64,000 nt of DNA from Microtetraspora sp. NBRC 16547 (lineage in GTDB: Bacteria; Actinomycetota; Actinomycetes; Streptosporangiales; Streptosporangiaceae), in NCBI RefSeq assembly GCF_030268965.1, contig NZ_BSSE01000001.1:321796-385795 (forward strand). Reading direction: 5' to 3'. The notes under the pieces were generated by a model that did not search any database, had not been told where the DNA came from, and was given only the letters and a program-made list of their open reading frames with translations. The stretch's first letter is position 1; each line of letters starts with the position of its first letter. The position numbers were made by a program, and so were the translations under genes. Shown one piece after another: positions 52,889 through 62,807 of this stretch.

Positions 52889-54375
52889 TTCCGGAAGCGG
52901 GCCACCGCGAGTCCGCCGGAGACCCAGTGTCCGGTGCATTCGAAGGACGCGGGGAACAGGTCGTCCCCCCAGCCGGTGGCCTGCATCTTCGTGGCGTAGC
53001 CGACCACCCATAGCGTCCCTACGCCGTCCAGGCGCGCGGCCTGGGCGCGGCGGCCCACATCCTGTCCGGAGAAGCTGCCGTCATGCTCGGGTGACCTGCG
53101 CAGCAGCACGTCGTCCAGGCGGTCGAAGATCCCGGGATAGACGAGGGTGTATTTGCGCGCCAGGCCGGGGGCGAAGGCGACCGCGTCGCCGGGCCGCGCC
53201 GCGCTTTTCAGCACCGCCATGAGGGGGTCGGGGTTGTCCTGCCGCCCGTCCGGCCCCCGGGTCGTGAGGTGACCGGGGACCGCCAGCGCGATCCCGGCCG
53301 CGAGCAGCGGCACCGCGAACCGGCGCGGCAGCGCGGCGAGCCCGGCTCCGGCCAGCAGGGCGGCGGCGGGGACGCAGCACAGCACATAGCGGAAGACGAA
53401 GAGCGGGTGGACCGCCCACGACACGGCCAGCAGCGTGAGCGGGGCCACCAGCAGCCAGGGCAGCGCCAGCCGGGCGATCGCGCCGCACCGGGTGAGCCCG
53501 TACAGCGCGAGCAGGAGGACCAGCGGCGCGATCCCCGGCCATGCCGAGTCCGTGACGCCCACGTCACCGAAGATCCCGATGGCGAGCAGCCGCAGGTCCT
53601 CCGGGGCGGGAGGCCGGATCCAGCCGACCTGTGCGCTCTGCTCCGAGGAGAACCACGCCAGCGGCAGGACGGCCGCCAGCGCCAGTGCCGCCGCCCCGAG
53701 CCAGCGCCCGATCACTCCCCGCGCGTCCGGCAGCGCGGACCGGCGGCGTCCCCGCCACGCCTCCGCGAGGACGTACACGCCGTGCCCGCCGGCGACCAGG
53801 AAGGCGAACAGGTTCAGGTAGGCCAGCCCGGCCAGGGCCGTGCCGTACAGGAGGAAGCAGCGCCAGGAGGGCGCGCGGACCGCGCGCACGAGCAGCAGGG
53901 TCACCCCGACGGTCCCGGCCATCGTGATCCCGTACGGCCGGCCTTCCTGGACGTAGCGGGAGAAGATCGGCATCACCGCCAGAAGCAGCCCGCCGTACAG
54001 GCCGGCGCGGGGGTTGCCCAGGGAGCGGCCGAGGACGGCGAGCCCGCTCGCGGCCAGCACGCCGCCGAGGACCGAGGGCAGGCGCAGGGCGACATCGCCG
54101 GTGCCGAAGAGCCCGACCACGACGTGCATGAGCGCGTAGTAGGCGCTGTGGACCGCGTCCACCCTGGCCAGCAGGTCCAGCATCTCGGACGGCGTACGGG
54201 TGACCGCGCTGATGGTGGCCGCCTCGTCCCGCCAGATCGGCGGGCCGTCCAGGCGCCACAGCCCCACGGCCAGGGCCACCAGGCCGGGCAGGCCGGGGAG
54301 CAGGCGGCCGGCGCCGCCGCGGAGGCGCGGAAGCGGGAGGGGGCGCGCGAGCGCGCCGGTCGGTGACAGGCTCAT
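52855..54375 (-). CDS. Polytopic GT39/GT-C mannosyltransferase-like membrane glycosyltransferase
   Basis: A 506-aa protein with about 10 membrane helices and the GT-C signature near the N-terminus: WRDEAATIS (first-loop Asp-Glu) and HSAYYALMH. It likely uses polyprenyl-phosphate sugars on the outer face of the membrane. ATG 54375 follows AAGGAG. The C-terminal ~110 residues are extracytoplasmic. It overlaps the Stealth gene tail-to-tail by 34 bp and follows the TagF fusion gene by 85 nt. Confidence 0.85.
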   Translation of the reverse strand: MSLSPTGALARPLPLPRLRGGAGRLLPGLPGLVALAVGLWRLDGPPIWRDEAATISAVTRTPSEMLDLLARVDAVHSAYYALMHVVVGLFGTGDVALRLPSVLGGVLAASGLAVLGRSLGNPRAGLYGGLLLAVMPIFSRYVQEGRPYGITMAGTVGVTLLLVRAVRAPSWRCFLLYGTALAGLAYLNLFAFLVAGGHGVYVLAEAWRGRRRSALPDARGVIGRWLGAAALALAAVLPLAWFSSEQSAQVGWIRPPAPEDLRLLAIGIFGDVGVTDSAWPGIAPLVLLLALYGLTRCGAIARLALPWLLVAPLTLLAVSWAVHPLFVFRYVLCCVPAAALLAGAGLAALPRRFAVPLLAAGIALAVPGHLTTRGPDGRQDNPDPLMAVLKSAARPGDAVAFAPGLARKYTLVYPGIFDRLDDVLLRRSPEHDGSFSGQDVGRRAQAARLDGVGTLWVVGYATKMQATGWGDDLFPASFECTGHWVSGGLAVARFRNQDSSNEFGVG

Positions 54376-54460
54376 CACGACTCCTTAAGCAGGAAGACCC
54401 GGAACCTCGGCCGGCGGGGAGCCGTCGTTCGGCCCCCGGCCTTGGGACCGTGGGAGGACA

Positions 54461-57400
54461 TCAGGACAGCATCCGGTCGACGACGCGTTCCGAGGCGTGT
54501 CCGTCGTCGTAGGGGCAGAACCGCACCGCGAAGTCCCGGTAGGCCGCCGCCGCGAGGCCGTGGCGACCTCCGCGCTGCCCGTGCTGCCCGTGCTGCCCGT
54601 ACTGCGCGTACTGCGCGTACTGCGCGTACTGCGCGTACTCCGCAGGTTCCACGGGCTCTGCGGGCTGCACGTGCCGCAGCGCCTCGCCGACCACGTCGGC
54701 GACCTCGTCCGACGTGCGGACGATCGGGCCGGGGGCCTCCTGCTCGAAGTCGAGGTAGAAACCCCGGACCTGGTCGCGGTATCGCTCCAGGTCGTAGGCG
54801 AAGAAGACCATCGGCCTTCCGGTGCAGGCGAAATCGAACATCGCCGACGAGTAGTCGGTGACGAGCACGTCCGTGGCGGCCAGCAGGTCCGCCATGTCGG
54901 GAAATCTGGAGACATCGACAGCGCGCCCGCCGAGCGCTTCTCCGGCGGCCTCCGGGCTCGCCGGGCCTCCGAGCGGTCCCCTGCCGGCATCCAGGAGCGG
55001 CGTGGGCATCGCCATCCGCCCGGCCATCAGGTAGTGGGACCGGACCAGCAGGACGCTGTCCTCGCCGAGCGCCTCGGCGACCCGCCCGGCGTCCAGCGTC
55101 AGGCGGGCGCGCCCCCGGCGCGCGTGCTCGTCGTCGCGCCAGGTCGGCGCGTAGAGGACCACGCGCGTGCCGTCGGGGATACCGAGGTCCCGGCGCACCC
55201 GGCGGCCGTGGCTCGGCCGCAGCAGCACGTCGTTGCGCGGGTAACCCGACTCCAGGACCTCGCCCTCGTACCCGAAGGCCTGGCGCAGGATCGGCGTGGA
55301 GAACGGGTTCGGCGACACGAGCAGGTCCCACATCGCGGCGTAGCGGTCGAGCCCCTCGTAGATGTCGCGGCTGGCCAGCGGCTTTCCCTTGACGTCGCGG
55401 CCCAGGCGCTTGAGCGGGGTGCCGTGCCAGGTCTGCACGAACATCTGGTCCGGCCGGGCGGCGTACCAGGACGGCTGCGTCCGCCGGTTGGCGACGACGA
55501 AGCGGCTGGTCCCGAGCGCCTCCTCGTGCTCGCGGGAGCCGTACAGGACCGTACGGACCCCCTCGGGGACGGCGAACTGACCGTCCCTGGTGACCCAGAT
55601 CAGGTCCAGGCCGAGGTCGCGCCGCTGGAACTCCTCCGAGATCGCCCGGGGGTTGCAGGAGTACTGGCCGCCGCCGTAGCTGTCGAACAGCACCACGTCC
55701 CTGATCCGGGCGCGATGGTGGCGCCGCGTGCCGCGGAGCCTCCGCAGGGCGTACCTGCCGCGCTCGTCCGGGCGCAGCGCCGGCCGGACCAGCAGTCTCA
55801 GCTCCCCGCCGAGACCGGGCAGGAAGGAGATCCGGTGCACCGGCGTCGTATGCGGCTCCGGCGGCGCGGCGAGCAGCTCCGGGCCGAGCACGAGCGGCTC
55901 GTCGCCGAGGAGGACGCGCCATCGCCCGCTGCGCACGGGAAGGCCGTCCGCGGTTGCTCCGATCGTCGCGGCGAAGCGCCGGCCCGACCACGCGACGTGC
56001 CACGCGTGCCGCTCGCCCGAGCCCCAGTCCGCGAGCAGGAGGGCGGCCGGGTTCGTACGGCCGTCGCCCTCCCCGGTCAGGACCAGCTCGTGCGCGTCCG
56101 TCCACCGGACGCTGGTGATCATGGGACCGTCAGCGCCGCCGGACGCGGAACCGGCCGAGCCGGTGGTGAGGACGAGGCCGCCCTCCCGGGTGAGGGACAC
56201 CTGGAGGTGCCCCACCCGGAAGGCGCGCTCCCCCGCGTCCTGGTGCACGGCCGCGCGCTCGGCGCGCGTGACGCCGCGCGTGGACACGCGGGCGTGCAGC
56301 GTCCACGACCCCTCGGTGATCCAGGCCGGATCGACCTCGGCGACGAACCCGGACCTGTCGTGGGAGACGGCGGACTGGCGGGAGTCGGCGGTCACGTCGG
56401 GCCGCTCGGCGCGGTGCGCCTTGAGCGGGACCCGCCGGTCGTCGGATCCGAGCCAGACCTCGGTTTCGCAGAGACCGCTGTCCACGCGGGAGAGGTACGC
56501 GTGCCCGGTGATCCGCAGGAGCCCGCCGGTCGGGCGTACGTCGTCGACCATGGCGTGGACCCGCAGCTCCCGCCCGGCCTCGTAGATCTCGTCGGGGACG
56601 CGGGGATCGCCGCGGAAGGGGTAGTCGAAGTACCAGCGCGGGTCGCGCAGGCCGCGCCGTACGACGCCGTGATCGTCGATCTCCGTGCGCGCGAACCGCT
56701 GGACGACCGCCAGCTCCTTGGCCATGCCGCCGCGTACGAGGTGGATCTGGAGCCGCTGGATCGCGGGCAGCTCGTCGGCCACGGCGGGGTGAAGCGCGTC
56801 GATGGACGTCCGCGCGCTCTCGAACAGCCTCCTCGCGACCCCCGCCCGCGCCGTGGCGAGCATGTCGAGGAGGAGCGGGAACTCCGTCTCGGCGATGTGC
56901 TGGTCGTGCCGCCGCCGCAGCTTGCGCGCGCGTGTGGCCAGGAACGCCGACACCGTCGCGGCCGACGCGAGCGACCGGGCGACGCGCTCGGGGTCACCCC
57001 GGCGGTCGCGCGCCGAACCCGGCCGCGAGCGCCACAGGTAGACGACGTCGCTGAGCACGTCGGTCGCGGCCGACAGGACGTGCGCGAGGATCGCTACCGG
57101 CGCGTCCTGGTACAGCCCCACGGGGAAGGTGAAGCCGTGCGCGTCCCAGAACGACCGGCGGAACACCTTGTTCGTGACGTGCCGGTCCCGGAGCAGGTCG
57201 CGGTTGGCCCTGACGTGGGTGCGCGGCACGGTCGTGCGGAACCCGGGGGCGACGACGCGCGACTTGACCGTCCCGTCCCGCCGCACCCGGGTCACCGCTC
57301 CGCAGGCCAGGTCGGATCCGGTCTCGTCGAGCGTCTCCACCATGGTCCGGTACGCGTCCGCGGGGACCATGTCGTCGCCGTCCGCGAACGCGAGGTAGGC

Positions 57401-57655
57401 GCCGGCGGCGCGGGCGATCCCGGCGTCGCGGGCCGGCCCGGCTCCCCTCTTCGGCCCGCTGATCAGCGTGAACCTGGGGTCGGCGGCGGCGACCGCCCTG
57501 GCGATGGACGGCCCGCCGTCCGTGGATCCGTCGTCCACGAGGATGTACTCGACGTCCGTGAGCGTCTGCGCGCGCAGCGAGGCGAGGCACTGCTCGAAGT
57601 GCTCCTCCACGTCGTGGAACGGAACGATCACCGAGAGTCTGGGAGCCGTACGCAC
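54461..57655 (-). CDS. GT2 glycosyltransferase fused to TagF-like glycerophosphotransferase
   Basis: A 1064-aa enzyme: N-terminal GT2 (about 7-230; VIVPFHDVEEH, LVDDGSTDGG, FADGDDM), a middle beta-rich region, and C-terminal CDP-glycerol glycerophosphotransferase (about 690-1020) with FVQTWHGTPLKRLG (His 744) and TDYSSAMFDFACTGRPM. Typical for teichoic acid or polyol-phosphate capsule assembly. Near the end are tandem Tyr-Ala-Gln/Tyr-Gly-Gln triplets. GTG 57655, no clear Shine-Dalgarno. It lies 67 nt after the next enzyme of the row. Confidence 0.9.
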   Translation of the reverse strand: MRTAPRLSVIVPFHDVEEHFEQCLASLRAQTLTDVEYILVDDGSTDGGPSIARAVAAADPRFTLISGPKRGAGPARDAGIARAAGAYLAFADGDDMVPADAYRTMVETLDETGSDLACGAVTRVRRDGTVKSRVVAPGFRTTVPRTHVRANRDLLRDRHVTNKVFRRSFWDAHGFTFPVGLYQDAPVAILAHVLSAATDVLSDVVYLWRSRPGSARDRRGDPERVARSLASAATVSAFLATRARKLRRRHDQHIAETEFPLLLDMLATARAGVARRLFESARTSIDALHPAVADELPAIQRLQIHLVRGGMAKELAVVQRFARTEIDDHGVVRRGLRDPRWYFDYPFRGDPRVPDEIYEAGRELRVHAMVDDVRPTGGLLRITGHAYLSRVDSGLCETEVWLGSDDRRVPLKAHRAERPDVTADSRQSAVSHDRSGFVAEVDPAWITEGSWTLHARVSTRGVTRAERAAVHQDAGERAFRVGHLQVSLTREGGLVLTTGSAGSASGGADGPMITSVRWTDAHELVLTGEGDGRTNPAALLLADWGSGERHAWHVAWSGRRFAATIGATADGLPVRSGRWRVLLGDEPLVLGPELLAAPPEPHTTPVHRISFLPGLGGELRLLVRPALRPDERGRYALRRLRGTRRHHRARIRDVVLFDSYGGGQYSCNPRAISEEFQRRDLGLDLIWVTRDGQFAVPEGVRTVLYGSREHEEALGTSRFVVANRRTQPSWYAARPDQMFVQTWHGTPLKRLGRDVKGKPLASRDIYEGLDRYAAMWDLLVSPNPFSTPILRQAFGYEGEVLESGYPRNDVLLRPSHGRRVRRDLGIPDGTRVVLYAPTWRDDEHARRGRARLTLDAGRVAEALGEDSVLLVRSHYLMAGRMAMPTPLLDAGRGPLGGPASPEAAGEALGGRAVDVSRFPDMADLLAATDVLVTDYSSAMFDFACTGRPMVFFAYDLERYRDQVRGFYLDFEQEAPGPIVRTSDEVADVVGEALRHVQPAEPVEPAEYAQYAQYAQYAQYGQHGQHGQRGGRHGLAAAAYRDFAVRFCPYDDGHASERVVDRMLS
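54576..54638. repeat. 9-bp tandem repeat, seven copies
   Basis: CTGC(C/G)CGT(A/G) seven times in a row within the 54461-57655 gene; encodes Tyr-Ala-Gln or His/Tyr-Gly-Gln triplets. Unit gain or loss would keep the frame. Confidence 0.9.
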
Positions 57656-57722
57656 GCGGCCAGAATGCCCGTGACCATCCGGCGGGGCCGCGCAGACGTC
57701 GTCCGCCTTACCGTGGCTTGGG

Positions 57723-60700
57723 TCATCCTTGACCTGACTGTGCGGGCTCCTGTGCTCGTTCTTGTTCCTGCTCCTGTGCCCGCTCCGCCGTCGCCCCGAA
57801 GATCTGGTCGACCACCCGGCGGGCGGCCAGGCCGTCGTCCAGCGGGCAGAACTTCGCCACGAAGTCGTGGTACAGCCCGGCGTACTTCGCGGAGACCTCG
57901 CCGACGTGCTCGATCGCCTCGACGACCTCGTCCGTGGTGGTCAGCAGCGGGCCGGGCACCTCCGCCTCGTAGTCGAAGGGGAACCGGTCCGCCCACTCCT
58001 CGACGTCGTACGCGAAGAACAGCATGGGACGGCCGGTCGACGCGAAGTCGAACATGGCCGAGGAGTAGTCCGTGACGAGGACGTCCGCGAGCGGATAGAG
58101 CTCCCGCACGTCGGGATGGGCGGACACGTCGTAGGCGAAGTCGCCGACGGGGTCCCCGGGGGCGACCACCGGAGCCTGGGCGGCGAGCGAGGGATGCCTG
58201 CGCACGAGCACGACGTGGTCGTCCCCCAGGGCCGCCCGCATCCGTTCCAGGTCGAGTCGCGGCTTCTCCCGAGCGGTTCGCCGGGCCGGGGCGTAAAGGA
58301 TCACCTTCCGTCCCTCGGGCAGGCCGAGCCTGCGGGCGGCCTCGGCGGCGGCCACGTCCCGGCCGGGGCTCCTGAGGAAGTCGCCGCGCGGCAGGCCGGT
58401 CTCCAGGATCTCCCCGCCGAAGCCGAGGGCGGCCCGCAGCAGGGGCGTACAGCTCGGGCCGGGCGAGAGCAGGTGGCTCCACCGGCCCGCCTCGTGCTCG
58501 CCGCGGACGGGGACGCAGCCGTGCCGGGTCTGCAGCACCGTCTGACCGGGACGCCGTTCGAACCACGAGGGCAGGTGGTCGTCCACGACGATGTACCGGC
58601 AGCGCGCCAGCGCCTCGTAGTACTCCCGCCCGGCCGTCCGGACCGGCTCGACACCGGCGGGCAGCGCGACCTGTCCGTCCCGGACGTTCCAGAGGAACCC
58701 GAGGTCCGCGCCCCGGTCCCTGAGCTCCTCGTAGACGGCCCGAGGGCTGCCGGAGAACCGCCTCCCGCCGTGGCTGCTGAAGAACACCTCGGGGCGCAGC
58801 GGGCGGTCCCGCATCGCGGGATACACCTCCTGGCGCAGGGTGCGCTGCGCCTTCTTGCCCCGCTCGCTCGCCGCCAGGTCGGCGCCCACCGTCAGCACCG
58901 CGCGTCCTGTGCCGTCGGCGGCGAGCTCGAACCTGCGCCGCGCGGTCTCCAGCACCATCGGGAAGTCCGGTTCGAACTCCACCGGTAGGTCGCGCCCTCC
59001 TGCTCGTACGGCCAGGCCGTACCGGCCCTTGGGCAGGGGCAGCGGGCCGGCCGGGGTGTCCACGCCCTCGGGCGCGAGCAGGCCGCCGAACCGGGTGCCC
59101 GCCCCGTCCATCGGGACCAGCCGCTCGACGGACCGGTCCGAAGAGGTGATCACGAGGGTTCGCGCCCCGTCGTACGGCTCGGCGAACTCGCCCTCGACCA
59201 GGAGTTCGCCCCCGGCCAGCCACTCGGCGTACTCGGCGAAGGCGGCGGCGGCCTGGTCCCTGAGCACGAGCTCGCCGGAAGGTTCGCGCAGCACGACGAT
59301 CTCCCGGTCGGCGCAGCCGAACCGCTGCGGGGCCAGACCGTCGGCGACGGTCACCGGCGTCACCGCCCCGCCCGCCCGGTCCATCGTGGCCCGCCACTCC
59401 ACGGGCTGGTCCAGCAGCCCGGCCTCGGGGCCGTCGAAGCGGAGCCGGCGCGCCGGGCGAAGGTCGGCCAGGTCCACCTCGACCTCGAAGGTCCGGCCGT
59501 CCGTGGTGACGGGCCGGGCCAGCGGGACCCCGCCGGGCTCGCGCGTCAGGCGCAGCACCGGCTGCGGGCCCAGCTCCCCCACCACCTCGCCGTGCAGGAG
59601 GAGGCGACCGTCGCGTACGGCCTGGCCGGTCACGCGGGCCACCTCGGTCTCCACCCGCAGGGCGAGCACGCCCCCCTCGGTCAGCGACGGCGTGACGTAT
59701 CCGCGAGATCCCAGGCTCCGGGCCCCCGCCTGCTCGACGAAGGCGGCGTCGGGGTCGGCCAGCGGCCCGCGCCGCATGAGGCCACGGTGGATCAGATGCA
59801 GCTCGATCCGCCACCGCGTGCCGCCGTCGCTCGCGTCGCCGAGACGCCGGGGGTCGATGACGAGCCGGAACCCGCCCCAGTCGCGCCGCCCGCGCGGCCT
59901 GCCCTGCTTCGTGGAGACGGCCGTACGGATGACGGTGGCGGGGACGCGGACCCGGCGGCCGGTCCGCTCCTGGACGAGGGTCGCGAAGACCTGCTGGTGG
60001 AAGCGCCTGGTCGGCCGGAGGTGGCGGAGCGTCGCCCGCCCCTCGACGGCCAGCCTGCCGTCCTCCCACCGGACCTGGTCGATCCTGGTCACCGGCGACA
60101 GCTCGCCGCGCAGCCGCGAGATCTCGGCCGGGATGTCACGCCGGTTCAGGAGCGGAGTGTCGAGGTAGTGGCCGCGCAGCCGCCGCACCACCTGATCGCC
60201 GGGCCGTACCCGCTTCTCCCAGGCCATGACCTCCAGCAGGTCGGCGAGCCGCCGTTCGCCGACCAGGTGCCACTTGAGCCGCCGGGCGGTGGGCAGTCCG
60301 GCGACGACGGACGGCGCGACGCCCTCCAGGTACGCCCCGGCGAGATCGAGGAACCGGTCCCGGAAGGTGTCCGGCGCCGTGTCCATGATGTCCAGGAAGT
60401 TGACCAGGTCGTGGTCGAGCACCACGTGGTCCCAGGCGGGGATGTGCTCCTCAAGGCCGTGCTCCGCCAGGAAGCGGCGGACCGACGCCACCGCGCTGAA
60501 CCGGTCCTCGACGCCCTTGACGTGGGTCTTCTCCTGGGTGATCGAGGGCCGGTCGCCGTCACGCTCGCGCCACAGGTAGACCGGCGCGGGCAGCACGTCC
60601 ACCGAGCGGGCCAGGAAGTGGCCGGTCAGCGCCACCGAGGTGTCCTCGTACAGCACGCCCTCGGGGAAGCCGAAGCCGTGCGCGTCCCAGAACGAGCGGC

Positions 60701-61187
60701 GCCACAGCTTGTTGGTGACCAGCCGGTCCTTCAGGAGCGCGGGCCGCGCGCTGACGTGGGTCGCGGACGCGGGCTCGGCGAAGACCTCCCGGTGCATCGC
60801 GGACGGCCGGGCCCCGCGCGCGTTGAACCGCCGGACGTTTCCGGTGGCCAGGTCGGAGCCGGTCCTCCGGAGCCCGGCCAGCAGGTACTCCACGGCGTGG
60901 AGCGGCAGCAGGTCGTCGCCATCCAAGAAGCAGACGAACTCGCCGGTCGCGTGCCGCAGTCCGGTGTTGCGCGCCGCGCCCAGCCCCGCGTTGGCCTGCC
61001 GTACCAGCCGGAACCGGGGGTCGCGCTCGGCGAAGCGCCGGGCGACGCCGAGGCCGCCGTCGGTCGAGCCGTCGTCCACCATGACGGCCTCCAGGTCGTG
61101 CCACGTCTGCGCGGCGACCGACTCCAGGCAGGCCGCGAGGTACTGTTCCACGTCGTAGATCGGGATGATGACGCTCACGCGAGGCAC
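57723..61187 (-). CDS. GT2 glycosyltransferase fused to TagF-like domain with altered active-site motif
   Basis: A 1154-aa relative of its downstream neighbour: GT2 domain (about 5-230; IIPIYDVEQYL, VDDGSTDGG, FLDGDDL), long middle region, C-terminal TagF-like domain with TDYSSAMFDFASTGRPM. The usual QTWHGTPLK reads QTRHGCVPVR here: His 889 is kept but Trp and Thr-Pro are replaced. Reaction or acceptor may differ from glycerol-phosphate transfer. GTG 61187 follows AAGGAT. It lies 90 nt after the GT2 gene upstream. Confidence 0.88.
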   Translation of the reverse strand: MPRVSVIIPIYDVEQYLAACLESVAAQTWHDLEAVMVDDGSTDGGLGVARRFAERDPRFRLVRQANAGLGAARNTGLRHATGEFVCFLDGDDLLPLHAVEYLLAGLRRTGSDLATGNVRRFNARGARPSAMHREVFAEPASATHVSARPALLKDRLVTNKLWRRSFWDAHGFGFPEGVLYEDTSVALTGHFLARSVDVLPAPVYLWRERDGDRPSITQEKTHVKGVEDRFSAVASVRRFLAEHGLEEHIPAWDHVVLDHDLVNFLDIMDTAPDTFRDRFLDLAGAYLEGVAPSVVAGLPTARRLKWHLVGERRLADLLEVMAWEKRVRPGDQVVRRLRGHYLDTPLLNRRDIPAEISRLRGELSPVTRIDQVRWEDGRLAVEGRATLRHLRPTRRFHQQVFATLVQERTGRRVRVPATVIRTAVSTKQGRPRGRRDWGGFRLVIDPRRLGDASDGGTRWRIELHLIHRGLMRRGPLADPDAAFVEQAGARSLGSRGYVTPSLTEGGVLALRVETEVARVTGQAVRDGRLLLHGEVVGELGPQPVLRLTREPGGVPLARPVTTDGRTFEVEVDLADLRPARRLRFDGPEAGLLDQPVEWRATMDRAGGAVTPVTVADGLAPQRFGCADREIVVLREPSGELVLRDQAAAAFAEYAEWLAGGELLVEGEFAEPYDGARTLVITSSDRSVERLVPMDGAGTRFGGLLAPEGVDTPAGPLPLPKGRYGLAVRAGGRDLPVEFEPDFPMVLETARRRFELAADGTGRAVLTVGADLAASERGKKAQRTLRQEVYPAMRDRPLRPEVFFSSHGGRRFSGSPRAVYEELRDRGADLGFLWNVRDGQVALPAGVEPVRTAGREYYEALARCRYIVVDDHLPSWFERRPGQTVLQTRHGCVPVRGEHEAGRWSHLLSPGPSCTPLLRAALGFGGEILETGLPRGDFLRSPGRDVAAAEAARRLGLPEGRKVILYAPARRTAREKPRLDLERMRAALGDDHVVLVRRHPSLAAQAPVVAPGDPVGDFAYDVSAHPDVRELYPLADVLVTDYSSAMFDFASTGRPMLFFAYDVEEWADRFPFDYEAEVPGPLLTTTDEVVEAIEHVGEVSAKYAGLYHDFVAKFCPLDDGLAARRVVDQIFGATAERAQEQEQERAQEPAQSGQG

Positions 61188-61277
61188 GGGCGGATCCTTC
61201 GAGGTCGTCGGGAATCGCCGGACGATGACCGGAAATATCGGGATAGGTGTCGGCGGGTGGCTGCCTTCGGCGGCCGC

Positions 61278-62807
61278 TCAGCCGATGCGCGCCCTCCTGC
61301 GCACGACGCTGCCGAGCCGCCGCAAGACGGTCCCCCGGCCGGTCGTCACCGAGAGCCGCACGGCGGCCGTCGCGTTCTCCGCCACCGTCAGCGGGAGCGC
61401 CGTCTCGGAGCCGAACCGGTCGCGGGCGATCAGGCGCAGGACGCTGTCTCCCGGCGGCAGGTCGTCGCCCACGAAGTCGCACGACCAGGCGAAGCGCCCG
61501 GGCTTGGCCCTGGTGACCCGGATCCGCCGCCGCAGGACCGTGTCGCCGAGCTGGAGCAGCAGGTCGGGCCGCTCCTCTCCGGGTACGGCGAGCAGGCCCG
61601 GGGCGTTGACGTGCCCGTCCACCCTGATCAGTGCGCCTTCCCCCGCCACCCCGATCCTGGAGATCACCGCGGAGAGCGGCCGGACCATGAGCAGGTCGCC
61701 GAACCGGTCCAGCTCCGGGACGTCGAGGTAGACGCGCCCGGAAAGGACGCGCAGCGCGGCGGACGACACCGGCCTCCTGATCAGTTCCGGGTCGCCGCGG
61801 TAGGCGCCGACCGCGCGCAGCCCGCCACCGAGGCTGGTCACGAACTCGGCCACCACCTCGGGCGCGATCTCCTTGAGCAGGACCGACATCCGGTGGGCGA
61901 ACCCGGCCAGCTCCTCGTCACCGAGCGCGGAGGCCGCCCTCCGCGTGTAATGGAGCTGCATGTAGCCCGTCCAGCGCACGACGGCCCGGCGCACGGCGGG
62001 CGGCTGATCGGCCAGACCGCCGACGAGCCGCTCGATGACCGCGAGATGCTGCTCGATCCGTTCGGGACGGCCCCGCGAGTCCATGCTCGAGGAACCGTCG
62101 TCCCTGCTGCGGTAGCGGTAACAGAGCCGATCGGTCAGGACCAGGCGCCGTGCCCCGAGCAGCAGCGAGAGCGTGAACAGCACGTCCTCGAACGCCGTTC
62201 CCTCGGAGAACCTCGCCCCCTTGGCGGTCACCAGCTCCCGGCGGAAGATCTTGTTGCACGCGGACGGGTTCCCGACGATGTCCGGGGCCTCGGCCACCGA
62301 GCCGACGACCCGCTCGCCGGCGACCAGCTCGCGCCGCCACGCCGGGCTCGGCCCGGGCGGCATGCCCCGCATGTCGCCGATCACCACGTCCGCGTCGTGC
62401 CGTACGGCCAAGGCGAGCAACGCGTCCAGGCCGCCTTCGGCGTACAGGTCGTCGGAGTCGAGGAAGGCGAGGTAGCGGCCGGAGGCCAGTGCCATCCCGC
62501 GGTTGCGCGCCGCGCCGAGCCCCGCGTTCTCCTGCCGGACGAGGCGGACGGAGGGACGGCTCCCTGCGTACGCCTCGGCGATCGCGCCCGAGCCGTCGGC
62601 CGACCCGTCGTCGACGATGACGACCTCGATCCGGCCGCGGCATTCCTGGGCGTCGAGTGAGGCGAGGGCGTCCGGCAGCCATCTGGCGGTGTCGTGTACC
62701 GGCACGATGACACTGATCTCGGGAACACCGACCGCGGGGAGGCCTACCTCGCGGGCACCGATCCGGGAGTCGCTCATCGGGGAGGCGGTGATCTCGGGGG
62801 CGGTCAC
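61278..62807 (-). CDS. GT2-family glycosyltransferase
   Basis: A 509-aa enzyme with an N-terminal GT-A domain (about 30-260; VIVPVHDTARWL, VDDGSADGSG, FLDSDDL, then a FEDVLF segment where GT2 enzymes carry the catalytic base) and a C-terminal beta-rich region. GTG 62807 overlaps the preceding stop by 4 bp (GTGA) with a G-rich upstream; the frame remains open much further but inside the neighbouring gene. It lacks the TagF domain found in its downstream relatives. Confidence 0.88.
   Translation of the reverse strand: MTAPEITASPMSDSRIGAREVGLPAVGVPEISVIVPVHDTARWLPDALASLDAQECRGRIEVVIVDDGSADGSGAIAEAYAGSRPSVRLVRQENAGLGAARNRGMALASGRYLAFLDSDDLYAEGGLDALLALAVRHDADVVIGDMRGMPPGPSPAWRRELVAGERVVGSVAEAPDIVGNPSACNKIFRRELVTAKGARFSEGTAFEDVLFTLSLLLGARRLVLTDRLCYRYRSRDDGSSSMDSRGRPERIEQHLAVIERLVGGLADQPPAVRRAVVRWTGYMQLHYTRRAASALGDEELAGFAHRMSVLLKEIAPEVVAEFVTSLGGGLRAVGAYRGDPELIRRPVSSAALRVLSGRVYLDVPELDRFGDLLMVRPLSAVISRIGVAGEGALIRVDGHVNAPGLLAVPGEERPDLLLQLGDTVLRRRIRVTRAKPGRFAWSCDFVGDDLPPGDSVLRLIARDRFGSETALPLTVAENATAAVRLSVTTGRGTVLRRLGSVVRRRARIG

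Noticed and set aside
54497-58075. Very long open frame on the plus strand (about 1190 codons)
   Set aside because: It is the antisense shadow of two glycosyltransferase genes, with composition set by their codon bias and no recognisable domain.
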